DNA from: Ancylothrix sp. D3o
Lineage (GTDB): Bacteria > Cyanobacteriota > Cyanobacteriia > Cyanobacteriales > Oscillatoriaceae
DNA: 64,000 bases
NCBI RefSeq assembly: GCF_025370775.1
Contig: NZ_JAMXEX010000001.1
Location: forward strand, 806,001-870,000
Reading direction: 5' to 3'
Shown here: positions 1 to 8,098 of the stretch, piece by piece
Position numbering within the stretch: position 1 is the first letter of the stretch
Layout of the letters: each line of letters begins with the position of its first letter
Position numbers and translations under genes: made by a program
Notes under the pieces: model-generated
The model's database searches: none
The model's input: only the letters and a program-made list of their open reading frames with translations
Told to the model about the DNA's origin: nothing

Positions 1-729
1 AATCGCACACAAAAGGCAAGGTTGATTCTGGAATCTATAGAAGAATCTTTTAATCACAAAGAAAAAGTTGCTTTAAAAGGGCTTACTATTGAGCATATTA
101 TGCCCCAGAGTTTGACGGATTGGTGGAAGGAACACTTAGGAGAAGATTGCCAGATCACCCATGAGTTACTGCTACATACTTTAGGTAACTTAACGCTAAC
201 TGGCTATAATTCTGAGCTTTCTAATGCTGATTTTTTGAAGAAGCGAACTCACTTTCAAGATAGCAACCTGGAGTTAAATAAATGTTTTGGTGATAAGCAA
301 AGTTGGTGCCAAGAAGACATAGAAGCACGGGGTGAATATTTGGCTGATATTGCTTTAAAAATTTGGAGTTATTTTGGGGAAGAATCGCCTGAAGAGCCTT
401 CTCTCCATAACATCACAGGTCGCAAACCGAAAAAATTGCGTATTTTTGGTCAAGAAGAGGTGGTGAAAACCTGGCGAGATGTTTTAGAACTAACCTTAAA
501 TACTATTGCGGATTTTGATTCGGAGCGGTTTCAAGATATTGTAGAACAATTCCCTGGTTTTGTGGCATGGGATGAAAAAGGATTTAAAGAATGGCGGAGA
601 CTTAAAAATGGAGCTTTTATCGAAGTTTCTTTATCAGCAAAACGTATCCATAGTTTCTGTATTAAAGCAATACAAACCGCAGAAATATCAGAAGAAAACT
701 GGCAGCTTGAGTTAGAAGAGGAAAAGTAA
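1..729 (+). CDS. DUF262/DUF1524 (GmrSD-like) protein, C-terminal part
   Basis: The reading frame is already open at base 1, so the 5' part lies outside the window and only about 242 C-terminal residues are seen. Near residue 31 is the motif EHIMPQ, followed about 30 residues later by LGNLTLTGYNSELSN. This is the HNH-type DUF1524 signature found at the C-terminus of DUF262 proteins such as GmrSD, modification-dependent nucleases that defend against phage with modified DNA. The last ~110 residues (from about KPKKLRIFG) form an extra domain I cannot name. The N-terminal DUF262 NTPase domain, expected upstream, is not visible. The nuclease fold assignment is good; the defence role is inferred from the family. 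Confidence 0.75.
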   Translation, partial: NRTQKARLILESIEESFNHKEKVALKGLTIEHIMPQSLTDWWKEHLGEDCQITHELLLHTLGNLTLTGYNSELSNADFLKKRTHFQDSNLELNKCFGDKQSWCQEDIEARGEYLADIALKIWSYFGEESPEEPSLHNITGRKPKKLRIFGQEEVVKTWRDVLELTLNTIADFDSERFQDIVEQFPGFVAWDEKGFKEWRRLKNGAFIEVSLSAKRIHSFCIKAIQTAEISEENWQLELEEEK

Positions 730-1120
730 GAAGTGATGAGACAACCAGTAATAATACAGGCTATATTTTATGTCCAACCCGCCTTTGCCTGAATTGCGGC
801 ACAGCTAAAAAGCAATTCCATCGAGTTATTGACATAGAGATTTTTAAAACTCTCCTCAAAATGCCAGAATCTCTAAAAAAAGAAATATTGCATTACGCCC
901 AATATCTCCTAGAAAAACATTCCTAAACTCACTCATCTTCAGAAAACCTTAAACAACCATCAGGTTAGAGAAATTAAACCGGCCAGCTATTTATCTCTGA
1001 TAATTTCCACCAACCCCTGCAAAAAATAAACCCCCATCCATAACATCAAAATCCTTACCAATCAACCCCCAAAAATCATTTATGATGAAAAAATCAACTC
1101 ATGCGTAGGGAGCCGGTGCC
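730..1120. other. Intergenic region with decayed coding traces
   Basis: This 391-bp gap contains a frame, open from about 732 to 926, that has no convincing start before 861. Its upstream part has a CxxC-like stretch (LCLNCGTAKK). The remainder is AT-rich and has no visible strong promoter apart from the region before the Uma2 gene, where a GGAG lies about 10 bases before its ATG. Confidence 0.4.
861..926 (+). pseudogene. DUF2281-like antitoxin fragment (21 codons)
   Basis: The short peptide MPESLKKEILHYAQYLLEK followed by HS and a stop resembles the start of DUF2281/VapB-like antitoxins of cyanobacteria, which typically open with a 'LPE.LK.EVL.Y..FL..K' helix. It ends after 21 codons, much shorter than the 60-80 residues of intact members, so it is probably a remnant. 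The match is short and by eye only. Confidence 0.3.
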
Positions 1121-1942
1121 ATGAACGTTGAGGTAACACAAACCACAACCCCTGAAACCCAAGACGACTGGTGGACACCCCCCATGCCACCCACAGACCT
1201 AATCTTTGACGACGGGGAACCCTTGGAAAGCAACCGCCACCGTATCGCCATGAACGTCCTCATACGTTCACTACAGCAAGCCTGGGCCGACCGGCAAGAT
1301 TACTTCACCGGCGGAAATATGTTCATCTACTACAGCAGCGCACAAGCCCGTAACCGCGACTTTAGAGGGCCAGATTTCTTCGTCGTTCTCGACGTAGACG
1401 GCACCCAAACTCGCCAAGGCTGGGTCGTCTGGGAAGAAAACGGGCGCTACCCAGACACCATCGTAGAACTAATGAGCCCCAGCACAGCCAATATCGACAA
1501 AAACGACAAAAAACATCTCTACGAGCGTACTTTTCGCACCAGAGATTACTTTGTCTATGACCCCTTTAACCCCAACACCTTACAAGGCTGGAGTCTGGAT
1601 GCGGCTCACCACTACCAACCCCTTGAGCCCAACGAACAGGGCCGGCTTTGGAGTCAAACATTAGGCTTTTGGCTGGGAACCTGGGAAGGCACCATTGACC
1701 GAGAAACCGCCCCTTGGCTCAGGTTTTACGACACCCAAGGAAACCTCGTTTTCCTCCCAGAAGAAGCAGCACAGCAACGCGCCGAACAGGAAGCCCAACG
1801 TGCTGAACAGGAAGCCCAACGTGCTGAACAGGAAGCCCAACGTGCTGAACAGGAAGCCCAACGTGCCGAACACGAAGCCCAACGTGCTGAACGTTTAGCA
1901 GCACGGCTGCGAGAACTAGGGGAAAATCCCGACAGCTTGTAA
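1121..1942 (+). CDS. Uma2 family endonuclease (DUF820)
   Basis: A 273-residue Uma2/DUF820 protein of the PD-(D/E)XK restriction-endonuclease-like fold, a family greatly expanded in cyanobacteria and of uncertain physiological role. Family signatures are MPPTDLIFDDGEPLESNRHR near residue 23, GPDFFVVLD (active-site Asp) near residue 88, and DTIVELMSPSTAN near residue 112 supplying the Glu. YERTFRTRDYFVYDPFNP follows. The C-terminal ~45 residues are a coiled coil of near-perfect QRAEQEA heptads encoded by a 21-bp tandem repeat. The ATG at 1121 follows GGGAG closely. A clear paralogue with the same architecture but a different heptad sequence lies on the other strand at 8099-8905. Confidence 0.9.
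   Translation: MNVEVTQTTTPETQDDWWTPPMPPTDLIFDDGEPLESNRHRIAMNVLIRSLQQAWADRQDYFTGGNMFIYYSSAQARNRDFRGPDFFVVLDVDGTQTRQGWVVWEENGRYPDTIVELMSPSTANIDKNDKKHLYERTFRTRDYFVYDPFNPNTLQGWSLDAAHHYQPLEPNEQGRLWSQTLGFWLGTWEGTIDRETAPWLRFYDTQGNLVFLPEEAAQQRAEQEAQRAEQEAQRAEQEAQRAEQEAQRAEHEAQRAERLAARLRELGENPDSL
1775..1893 (+). repeat. 21-bp tandem repeat encoding QRAEQEA heptads
   Basis: Five full copies plus a partial sixth of a 21-bp unit starting CAACGTGCTGAACAGG. Three copies are identical and the outer ones differ by one to three bases. The unit length is exactly one coiled-coil heptad, so copy-number change keeps the frame and only lengthens the coil. Confidence 0.9.
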
Positions 1943-2029
1943 AAACAAATGTAGGGAACCCCTAGCGGTATCCCTACAAACAATAGCAAGAAACCCCAAC
2001 AAACCGGATTTCTAAATACCTACAAAAAA

Positions 2030-2593
2030 TCAACAACCCACCGGCACAAACAACGCCCCCTCAATGTGTTCTAAAGTGCCCTCTAAATCATCATTAACAA
2101 TTTGCAAATCAAATTCACCCGCTGCCGCAATTTCTTCTTTTGCCCGTTCCAAACGTCTAAAAATTGCCTCTTCCGTATCTTGACCGCGAGCGCGAATGCG
2201 TTTTTCTAACTCATCAAAAGTAGGAGGCAAAATAAAAATCCGTAGGGCTTCAGGGAACGTCTGTTTAATTTGTCTTGCACCTTCTAACTCAATTTCTAAA
2301 ATTACCCAATCACCTTTATTAATGTGAGATTCTACCTGACTTTTGAGAGTGCCATAACAATTGCCGGCAAACTCAGCCCACTCTAGCAAATCACCAGCCG
2401 CCACCAAATTATCAAACTGCTTACGGTCAATAAAATAATAGTGTTTGCCATTAACCTCCCCCTCACGAGGAGTACGAGTCGTGACAGATATCGAAACATA
2501 TAACTCAGGATGACGCCGACGTAACGCTCTCAACAACGTCCCCTTGCCTACCCCACTTGGCCCTGTCAAAACAATTAACTTACCGATTTCCAT
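2030..2593 (-). CDS. gmk: Guanylate kinase
   Basis: Guanylate kinase converts GMP and ATP to GDP and ADP in the cytoplasm. From the ATG at 2593 the protein is 187 residues, the usual length. The P-loop GPSGVGKG is at residues 11-18, the GMP-binding segment TTRTPREGEVNGKHYYF follows, and the lid region has RARGQDTEEAIFRRL. The frame extends upstream to a TTG at 2656, but the ATG is preceded by GAGG and gives the family's usual N-terminus (GKLIVLTGPSG). The gene lies downstream of remA on the same strand, a pairing (DUF370-gmk) conserved across Firmicutes and cyanobacteria. Confidence 0.95.
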   Translation of the reverse strand: MEIGKLIVLTGPSGVGKGTLLRALRRRHPELYVSISVTTRTPREGEVNGKHYYFIDRKQFDNLVAAGDLLEWAEFAGNCYGTLKSQVESHINKGDWVILEIELEGARQIKQTFPEALRIFILPPTFDELEKRIRARGQDTEEAIFRRLERAKEEIAAAGEFDLQIVNDDLEGTLEHIEGALFVPVGC

Positions 2594-2776
2594 AATCCTC
2601 GTTATCTGTCTAAAACTCTCCCCCCCATCTTGCAATGGGTAGGGTATTTCGAGCAACCGGCCAGGGGGACTGCGTAGTGGGGTGTGTTTACTGTAGGCTG
2701 CTAACTCTGGGGTGCTTACTGTATTTTGAAGCCTAGCCGCCGCGAAGAGAAACCAAGCTTTCAGCCGCCATTCTCC

Positions 2777-2800
2777 GCGTAGCGCTACGCGCGGCTACGC
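2777..2800. repeat. Palindromic GCGTAGC-type cyanobacterial repeat
   Basis: A perfect 14-bp palindrome GCGTAGCGCTACGC is followed by GCGGCTACGC, in the gap between gmk and remA. Such GCGTAGC/GCTACGC modules are common dispersed elements in filamentous cyanobacteria. It could fold as a hairpin in the remA-gmk transcript. Confidence 0.6.
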
Positions 2801-2856
2801 CTAACATCCGCGCTTAAAAAACAGCCACCCCAACCGAGTGCAAAAAATTTCCAAAC

Positions 2857-3126
2857 CTAACTCACCGTTTGTCCATCCTTGCTAATAACAAAGCGGTTAG
2901 CCACTGTTTCAGGCTGAATAGCCGACAAAATCACATGACTCGAATCCATAATAATAACCGCTCGTGTCCGCCGCCCGTAGGTAGCATCAATAAGCTGACC
3001 TCGCTCTCGTGCATCACTAATGATCCGCTTAATAGGAGCAGACTCTGGACTGACAATCGCAATCACCCGGTGAGCCGATACGATATTGCCAAAGCCAATA
3101 TTAATCAATTGAATATGATTGTCCAT
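2857..3126 (-). CDS. remA: DUF370/RemA family regulator
   Basis: An 89-residue protein of the RemA/DUF370 family. RemA is a DNA-binding regulator of extracellular matrix and osmoprotection genes in Bacillus; its role in cyanobacteria is less clear. Visible family features are the N-terminal INIGFGNIV segment, the conserved [21 protein letters not shown] block, and [22 protein letters not shown]. Length matches the family. It starts at ATG 3126 and is followed by gmk about 260 bases later on the same strand, which is the conserved neighbourhood. A short perfect hairpin lies just upstream of the start. Confidence 0.88.
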   Translation of the reverse strand: MDNHIQLINIGFGNIVSAHRVIAIVSPESAPIKRIISDARERGQLIDATYGRRTRAVIIMDSSHVILSAIQPETVANRFVISKDGQTVS

Positions 3127-3549
3127 AACACACGCTACGGCTGAGCCGTAGGTCGAAAAACTTTAACTTTTTAACCAATAGCAAGAACCGGTGTAACCGA
3201 CTCACGCTTTAAATTTTGTCCTGTTCGCTTGAAGGCTACTTAAGGATCATTCCAATCCTATCCCCTAGATTCTTGACCCACAAGCCTAAATTTTAGGCAA
3301 ATTAGAGTTTTTAGATTTTTTTCGGCTTTTTTGGTTGTCTAGCGCCGTCCAAACGTGGCCGGAGGCTCAAAAATACCGGCAACTCATGGTAATGGGTGAC
3401 ATCGTGCTCGGTTCTTTAAATACATCTTTGCTGCTTATCTTAGAATCTGTTTATCAACCTTCACCGATTTTGAGAGCAAGCAACTTTGGCTCACAATCTG
3501 CCAGCATGGAAGATGTTGTCCATTTTTGGAATCGCCAAAACCTTTAGCC
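3127..3549. other. Intergenic region between remA and the NFACT gene
   Basis: This 423-bp gap separates divergently transcribed remA and the NFACT gene. At 3135-3151 a 7-bp perfect stem (CTACGGC, loop TGA, GCCGTAG) sits directly upstream of remA. A 70-codon open frame at 3335-3547 starts with TTG and has no recognisable protein features, so I do not call it a gene. No clear sigma70 promoter was found by eye. Confidence 0.4.
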
Positions 3550-5307
3550 GTGCAACCTGTTGATTTTACGACTTTAACTGCGGTGTGTTCAGAGTTGCGT
3601 TCTTTGTGGCTACCGGCCCGTTTAGAACAAGTGTACCAGCGCGACCGGCACACCATCGTCACAAGCCTCCGCACTCTCAAAGGTCGCGGATGGCTAGAAA
3701 TATCTTGCCATCCCCAAGCCGCTCGCCTGTGCGCCGGCAACCCTCCGCCTCGCGTTCCCGATACGTTTACGTTTTCCCAACAGCTACGTCACCAACTCGG
3801 CGGTTTAGCCTTGGTAGCTATCGAGAGCATTGCCTCTTGGGAGAGGATATTAGATTTGCAATTTGCCCGCCGGCCTGGGGACCCGATTTTATGGCATCTG
3901 TATGTGGAAGTTATGGGCAAACGCAGTAACATCATTCTCTGTAACCAAGAGAACCTCATTGTTACGGCTGCTCACCAAGTTAATGAACAACAATCAAGTG
4001 TGCGTCCAATTTTAACCGGCCAGCCTTACGAACTTCCCCCAGCGCTGACAGATACGATACCGAGTTTAGACGAGGCTTTTGAACGCTGGAAAGAACGCAT
4101 TACCTTGATTCCTGGGCCGGTGGTGCGGCAGTTGCTAAAAAATTATCGTGGTTTAAGTTCGTCTTTGGTGCGGGAAATGTGCAACGCTGCCGGTATTGAC
4201 CCGGAAACCCCCACCAACCAGCTTAGGGAGGAAAAATACGAGCAATTGGTCGGCTTTTGGCAAAAATGGTTACAAGCCCTTGAGCAGAAAGAGTTTCAGC
4301 CAGTTATGACTGAACAAGGTTACTCGGTGTTGGGTTGGGTGGAGGGAAAATCTTTCGCTTCGGTGAATGAATTGCTCAACGAATATTACACCGGCCAGTT
4401 AAACTTGCAGGAATTCAAACAACTGCGTCATCAGTTAAGCCAAAAGTTAAGTAATTTATTGCAAAAACTCCACGTCAAAGCCAATGGTTTTAAACAACGC
4501 CTCGAACAAGCAGCGGATGCTGACAAACACCGGCAGGATGCAGACTTGCTGATGGCAAATTTGCAAGTATGGCAACCAGGAATGAAGGAAATTATTTTGC
4601 CAGACTTTGAAACCGGCTTGCCTGTCAAAATTGCTGTGGAACCCGACAAAAATGCGGTGCAAAATGCCCAAGCTTTGTATCGCCGGCACCAAAAACTAAA
4701 ACGTGCTCGTTTAGCCGTTGAGCCCCTTTTGGCAGAAGTGCAAGCGGAAATCGATTATCTCGAACAAGTAGACTCGGCGCTGGCTGCCATTGAGACTTAC
4801 CAGGAGGCGACGGATCTCCAAGCTTTAGAAGAAATACGAGACGAGTTAATTTCGGGCGGATATCTCGAAGCTACGCAATATCGTTCTCCAACCCAAACCC
4901 AAGGCGCTGATTTTTATCGTTACCAAAGTCCGGGGGGGTTTGAATTACTGATTGGCCGAAATAACCGTCAAAATGACCAACTGAGTTTTCGTCTGGCCGG
5001 TGATTATGATTTGTGGTTTCATACTCAAGAAATTGCCGGTTCCCATACTTTGCTGCGGGTGACTCCGGGGGCTGTTGCAGATCAGGCTGATTTGCAGTTT
5101 GCCGCCGATATGACGGCTTATTATAGTAAGGGCCGGTTGAGCGAACAAGTGCCGGTGGTCTATACCGAACCTAAATTTGTGTATAAACCGAAAGGTGCTA
5201 AACCGGGAATGGTGGTGTACAAACACGAGCGAATTGTCTGGGGTCGCCCTCAGAAAGGGTTACAGTACCTCAGCCAGCTTGCCGAAAAAACTAATCAAGT
5301 TTTGTAA
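3550..5307 (+). CDS. NFACT family protein (Rqc2/RqcH/FbpA-like)
   Basis: A member of the NFACT family, whose bacterial form RqcH binds stalled 50S ribosomal subunits and directs C-terminal tailing of the nascent chain; it was earlier annotated as fibronectin-binding protein A. From the GTG at 3550 it has 585 residues. The NFACT-N domain is at about 1-250 (HLYVEVMGKRSNIIL, RQLLKNYRGLSSSL), a long coiled coil with an HhH-like segment at 290-430, and the NFACT-R domain at about 450-560 (GFELLIGRNNRQNDQLSFRL, LWFHTQEIAGSHTLLR, KFVYKPKGAKPGMV). The frame begins at TTG 3526, but VQPVDFTTLTAV from the GTG is the usual family N-terminus. Confidence 0.88.
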   Translation: MQPVDFTTLTAVCSELRSLWLPARLEQVYQRDRHTIVTSLRTLKGRGWLEISCHPQAARLCAGNPPPRVPDTFTFSQQLRHQLGGLALVAIESIASWERILDLQFARRPGDPILWHLYVEVMGKRSNIILCNQENLIVTAAHQVNEQQSSVRPILTGQPYELPPALTDTIPSLDEAFERWKERITLIPGPVVRQLLKNYRGLSSSLVREMCNAAGIDPETPTNQLREEKYEQLVGFWQKWLQALEQKEFQPVMTEQGYSVLGWVEGKSFASVNELLNEYYTGQLNLQEFKQLRHQLSQKLSNLLQKLHVKANGFKQRLEQAADADKHRQDADLLMANLQVWQPGMKEIILPDFETGLPVKIAVEPDKNAVQNAQALYRRHQKLKRARLAVEPLLAEVQAEIDYLEQVDSALAAIETYQEATDLQALEEIRDELISGGYLEATQYRSPTQTQGADFYRYQSPGGFELLIGRNNRQNDQLSFRLAGDYDLWFHTQEIAGSHTLLRVTPGAVADQADLQFAADMTAYYSKGRLSEQVPVVYTEPKFVYKPKGAKPGMVVYKHERIVWGRPQKGLQYLSQLAEKTNQVL

Positions 5308-5443
5308 CAAAATATTCGTGTCTTCGGTTACAATAAGGTTATACGAAAAATTAACAGAAAAACACCCGCTGCTCGCTTGGGAACGCGCAGTTTAGGTAAT
5401 CCTCCTGTTAAGACGACAACGTAATTAGAAGAAATTTACATCG

Positions 5444-5472
5444 GCCAGCTTGTTCAGTAAGCTGGCTTTTTT
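5444..5472 (+). terminator. Rho-independent terminator
   Basis: A perfect 8-bp stem (GCCAGCTT / AAGCTGGC) with a 7-nt loop is followed directly by six T residues. It lies 137 bases past the NFACT stop codon, which leaves room for a separate small transcript at 5308-5443. Confidence 0.85.
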
Positions 5473-5602
5473 GTATTTAGGCTTAATAAATGTTGTGATT
5501 TCTAAGCACAGGCGTTGTGGGGGACAACGCCTATGTGATTAATATAGTGGCAATCAGGCCGAGGGTGGATCTCTCTGGAGGTAGAGATGGACTTTTTCCC
5601 AG

Positions 5603-5860
5603 TTAAGCTTGGCTGATTTCGTCGCCAAAGGGTTCTTCACCTATTCCTAACTGCTTTTTGCTTGTTTTTAGCTGTTTCCAGAGTTGTTTGATCTCTTTAT
5701 AGGTTTCTTGAGGAGAAAGTTTGCCGTTGGTTTCTAAATTGGCGAGGTAGCTGACTCGCTGGGCAAATTCTTGTAGGTTGGCATTGAATACGAGGTTTTC
5801 TGGTTTGACTGAGCCATAATAACGGCTACGAGGATAAAAAAATTGTGACTTATCTGCCAT
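5603..5860 (-). CDS. DUF7219 family protein
   Basis: An 85-residue small soluble protein of a family restricted, as far as I know, to cyanobacteria. The core FYPRSRYYGSVKPENLVFNA, then NLQEFAQRVSYLANLETNGK and YKEIKQLWKQLKTSKKQLG, are recognisable family blocks; no catalytic motif or membrane segment is visible. Function is unknown. ATG at 5860 is preceded by GGAGGATC, a good ribosome binding site. It is transcribed alone, towards the terminator of the NFACT gene. Confidence 0.7.
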   Translation of the reverse strand: MADKSQFFYPRSRYYGSVKPENLVFNANLQEFAQRVSYLANLETNGKLSPQETYKEIKQLWKQLKTSKKQLGIGEEPFGDEISQA

Positions 5861-6285
5861 CAGATCCTCCGATTTTTATATAAGTTTTGTTTTTATTACT
5901 GTTTAGATGATCCCCTTACAGGAAATTCTGTGATCGTTATTGCCGGTGCGGAGATTTTTGTCTAGGGCGAATAACGGGATAGTGGGACTCGATCCGAATG
6001 TAATCTTTATTCTAAGAAGCCAGAGTAATCTTAAAATCTATCTTGAGAAGTAATAATTTATACTTGATTTTTAATGGCATTGGTATTTGGCTTAAATTGC
6101 TAAGGATTGCAGTCCTCAAACCCGCTTAGCTCGTTTATTTTATCCCAACAAGACCAGCCTTTAGGTTCGCTATAAACTTCTATAGCTAGTTGAAGAATTA
6201 AAAGAAAACTCCTCGGCTTAATTTGGCTATTTTGTGTTAAAAGCTTTGGAGATTTTACTGCCATAGCCCTCTGGGTTAAAAAAAC
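5861..6285. other. Intergenic region, no gene seen
   Basis: This 425-bp AT-rich gap lies between the DUF7219 gene start and the end of the aminotransferase gene. I saw no open frame of coding character, tRNA, long inverted repeat or tandem repeat. It should hold the promoter of the DUF7219 gene. Confidence 0.4.
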
Positions 6286-7074
6286 CTAAGATCCCAACCA
6301 ATATTTTTTGAGTGCGTGGGTTGCGGGATGTTGGGGGTTGTAGCTAAGGGGGCCGGTTGGGGTGAGGACGGTGTGGATAGGGATGAGTTCGACGACGCAG
6401 TTTGTGTAGGCTAGGGTTTCAAATTGACAGACAAGTTCGGGTGTCCAGGGTTGAGTGTCTGGGGGCATTTTTAGCCAGTTGAGGAGTTGTTGTTTGGCTA
6501 CTCCGGGTAGGATGCCGGCGGTGTCTGGTGGGGTGTGCCATTGGTTGTTTTTCCATCCCCAAAGGTTGCCGGTGCTGGTTTCTAGCCAGTTTCCTTGGCT
6601 GTCGGTGAGGATGGCTTCACTGGCGTTATTTTTTTGGGCGGTTTGTAAGGCTAACCATGCGCTTAGGTAGTTGCCGGTTTTGTGGTTGGGTAGGGTGCGG
6701 CTGTGGTTGGGGTTTTGGCTTAGCCATGCGGTGATTCCTTTTGTGGCGCGGTTTTCCAGGTCTGGGGGTATCTGCCGGCCGGTGATCAGTTCTCGTTTGT
6801 CGGCAAAAATGGTGATTCTGAGAACCGGCCAGTGGGGGATGAGGGTTTGTAGTCCTTTTTCAATTTGTTGCCAGTCGGGTTGCGGCCAGTCTAGGGTTTC
6901 TAGGCTTGTTTGGAGGCGTTTTTGGTGGCTTTTCCAGTTGGTGTGGGGGTGGTTTAGGTTGTTTTGATAAGTTCGCATTGTGGTGAAAATTGTTGCTCCA
7001 TAAAGTAGGGCTGGATCGTTGATTGGGAGTTCTATTTTGTTGCTGTTGATGAGTTGGCCGGTGTACCAATACAT
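6286..7074 (-). CDS. Class IV aminotransferase (aminodeoxychorismate lyase-like)
   Basis: A 262-residue PLP-dependent class IV aminotransferase, the fold of PabC (4-amino-4-deoxychorismate to p-aminobenzoate plus pyruvate), branched-chain and D-alanine aminotransferases. The N-terminus has MYWYTGQLI and INDPALLYGATIFTTMRTY; the PLP lysine is in HKTGNYLSAW near residue 137; the cofactor-phosphate glutamate region is ASEAILTDSQGNWLETSTGN; TAGILPGVAKQQLL follows. The GLFETM-type entry and short length favour the PabC/lyase branch, but substrate cannot be settled by eye. Starting at ATG 7074, it is preceded by a dispersed CGCAGAT-type repeat in its leader. Confidence 0.85.
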   Translation of the reverse strand: MYWYTGQLINSNKIELPINDPALLYGATIFTTMRTYQNNLNHPHTNWKSHQKRLQTSLETLDWPQPDWQQIEKGLQTLIPHWPVLRITIFADKRELITGRQIPPDLENRATKGITAWLSQNPNHSRTLPNHKTGNYLSAWLALQTAQKNNASEAILTDSQGNWLETSTGNLWGWKNNQWHTPPDTAGILPGVAKQQLLNWLKMPPDTQPWTPELVCQFETLAYTNCVVELIPIHTVLTPTGPLSYNPQHPATHALKKYWLGS

Positions 7075-7080
7075 GATTTT

Positions 7081-7118
7081 TTAACCGCAGATGAACGCGG
7101 ATTAACGCGGATGAATAG
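7081..7118. repeat. Dispersed repeat, CGCAGAT(T/G)AACGC family
   Basis: TTAACCGCAGATGAACGCGG followed by ATTAACGCGGATGAA is a well-known type of short repeat in filamentous cyanobacteria. A close copy in the same orientation lies at 61444-61480, also just upstream of a minus-strand start codon (chlG). More degenerate copies are near 39805-39840 (reverse orientation) and 50230. Confidence 0.7.
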
Positions 7119-7185
7119 GGATTATTATTGATTATTTTTTGGGGTTTTGGTGTATAATTTTGGAGTGGTTTGGATGGGGTTTTTT

Positions 7186-7998
7186 ATGGAGCGGTTACGG
7201 TCTGATTTAAAGGATAGGGAAGAGGTTTCGGTGTATTTACAACAGGAGTTTCCTTTTTTGGATGAGCCTGGATCTCTTTCTCCTTTTGTAGGGGGAAGGA
7301 AGGCCGGTTTGGCACGTTTGGATCAGTTTAATATTGAGAAGTATGGCAAGGAACGTAATTTTTTGAATGGGGAGGTGGCTCGTCTTTCGCCTTATATTAG
7401 TCGGGGTTGTTTGGAGTTGGAGGAGTTGCGGCAGTGGGCTTTAAAATATCCGATGTCTAAGTCGGTGGAAAGTTTTGTTTCGGAGTTGGCTTGGCGGGCT
7501 TTTTTTCATTTGGTTTATGATGAGGAGGGTGAGGGTGTTTTGCAGGATTTGGAAAAGGCGAAGGTTTCTCTGGATAAGCATGAACGGGTGATGCCAGAGG
7601 ATATTGTGCGGGGCGAAACCGGCCTGCCTTCTATGGATACTTTTATTGGGATGTTGAAGGAAACGGGTTATTTACATAATCATGCTCGGATGTATTTGGC
7701 AAGTTATGTTGTACATTTTCGTAAGGTTCATTGGCGGGCCGGTGCTGATTGGTTTTATGGGTTGTTGATTGATGGGGATTTTTCTAGTAATCATTTGTCT
7801 TGGCAGTGGGTGGCTTCGACTTTTTCTAATAAGCCTTATTATTTTAATCGGGAAAATTTAGAGCGTTATGCGGGGCCGGTTTTACCTGGTGATCCTCGTA
7901 ATAATGACCCGTTTGATTTTTCTTATGAGGAGTTGGCTGAGCGTTTGTTTGGGGGAGAGTTTCAACCGGAACCTAAACGCGCTAGTGGCCGGTATTAG
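7186..7998 (+). CDS. Stand-alone FAD-binding domain of cryptochrome/photolyase family
   Basis: A 270-residue protein corresponding to the C-terminal helical FAD-binding domain of photolyases and cryptochromes, without the N-terminal alpha/beta domain. Diagnostic pieces are GGRKAGLARLDQF, LSPYISRGCLELEEL, VSELAWRAFFHLVYD, the flavin-contacting GLPSMDTFIGMLKETGYLHNHARMY region, and LIDGDFSSNHLSWQWVASTFSNKPYYFN. ATG 7186 is preceded by GGGG at good spacing; the frame extends to a TTG at 7147. A candidate for the missing N-terminal domain is the separate gene at 9036-9449, beyond a reverse-strand Uma2 gene. DNA repair or light-signalling activity is inferred. Confidence 0.85.
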   Translation: MERLRSDLKDREEVSVYLQQEFPFLDEPGSLSPFVGGRKAGLARLDQFNIEKYGKERNFLNGEVARLSPYISRGCLELEELRQWALKYPMSKSVESFVSELAWRAFFHLVYDEEGEGVLQDLEKAKVSLDKHERVMPEDIVRGETGLPSMDTFIGMLKETGYLHNHARMYLASYVVHFRKVHWRAGADWFYGLLIDGDFSSNHLSWQWVASTFSNKPYYFNRENLERYAGPVLPGDPRNNDPFDFSYEELAERLFGGEFQPEPKRASGRY

Positions 7999-8061
7999 AA
8001 AGGGGGTTTTTTAGTAGTCGGGATGATTTAAATCAAGAACTTTTCTAAAAAACCCGGTTTC
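7998..8061. terminator. Convergent hairpin terminator, AAACCGGGTTTT type
   Basis: Arms 7998-8014 (GAAAGGGGGTTTTTTAG) and 8045-8061 (CTAAAAAACCCGGTTTC) pair at 15 of 17 positions with T-runs on both strands. It sits between the converging FAD-binding-domain and Uma2 genes and may serve both. It belongs to a dispersed AGAAACCGGGTTTTT repeat family also seen near 29591 and 56050. Confidence 0.6.
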
Positions 8062-8098
8062 TGGTGAGTTTAGAAAGATGAACCTTAATCAGCTAATT

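Noticed and set aside
1661-1989. Several minus-strand and alternative frames over the Uma2 heptad repeat
   Set aside because: A 21-bp repeat has no stops in several frames by periodicity; these are shadows.
3335-3547. 70-codon open frame before the NFACT gene
   Set aside because: It starts with TTG without a Shine-Dalgarno, has no recognisable domain, and ends 3 bases before the likely GTG start; more likely leader DNA.
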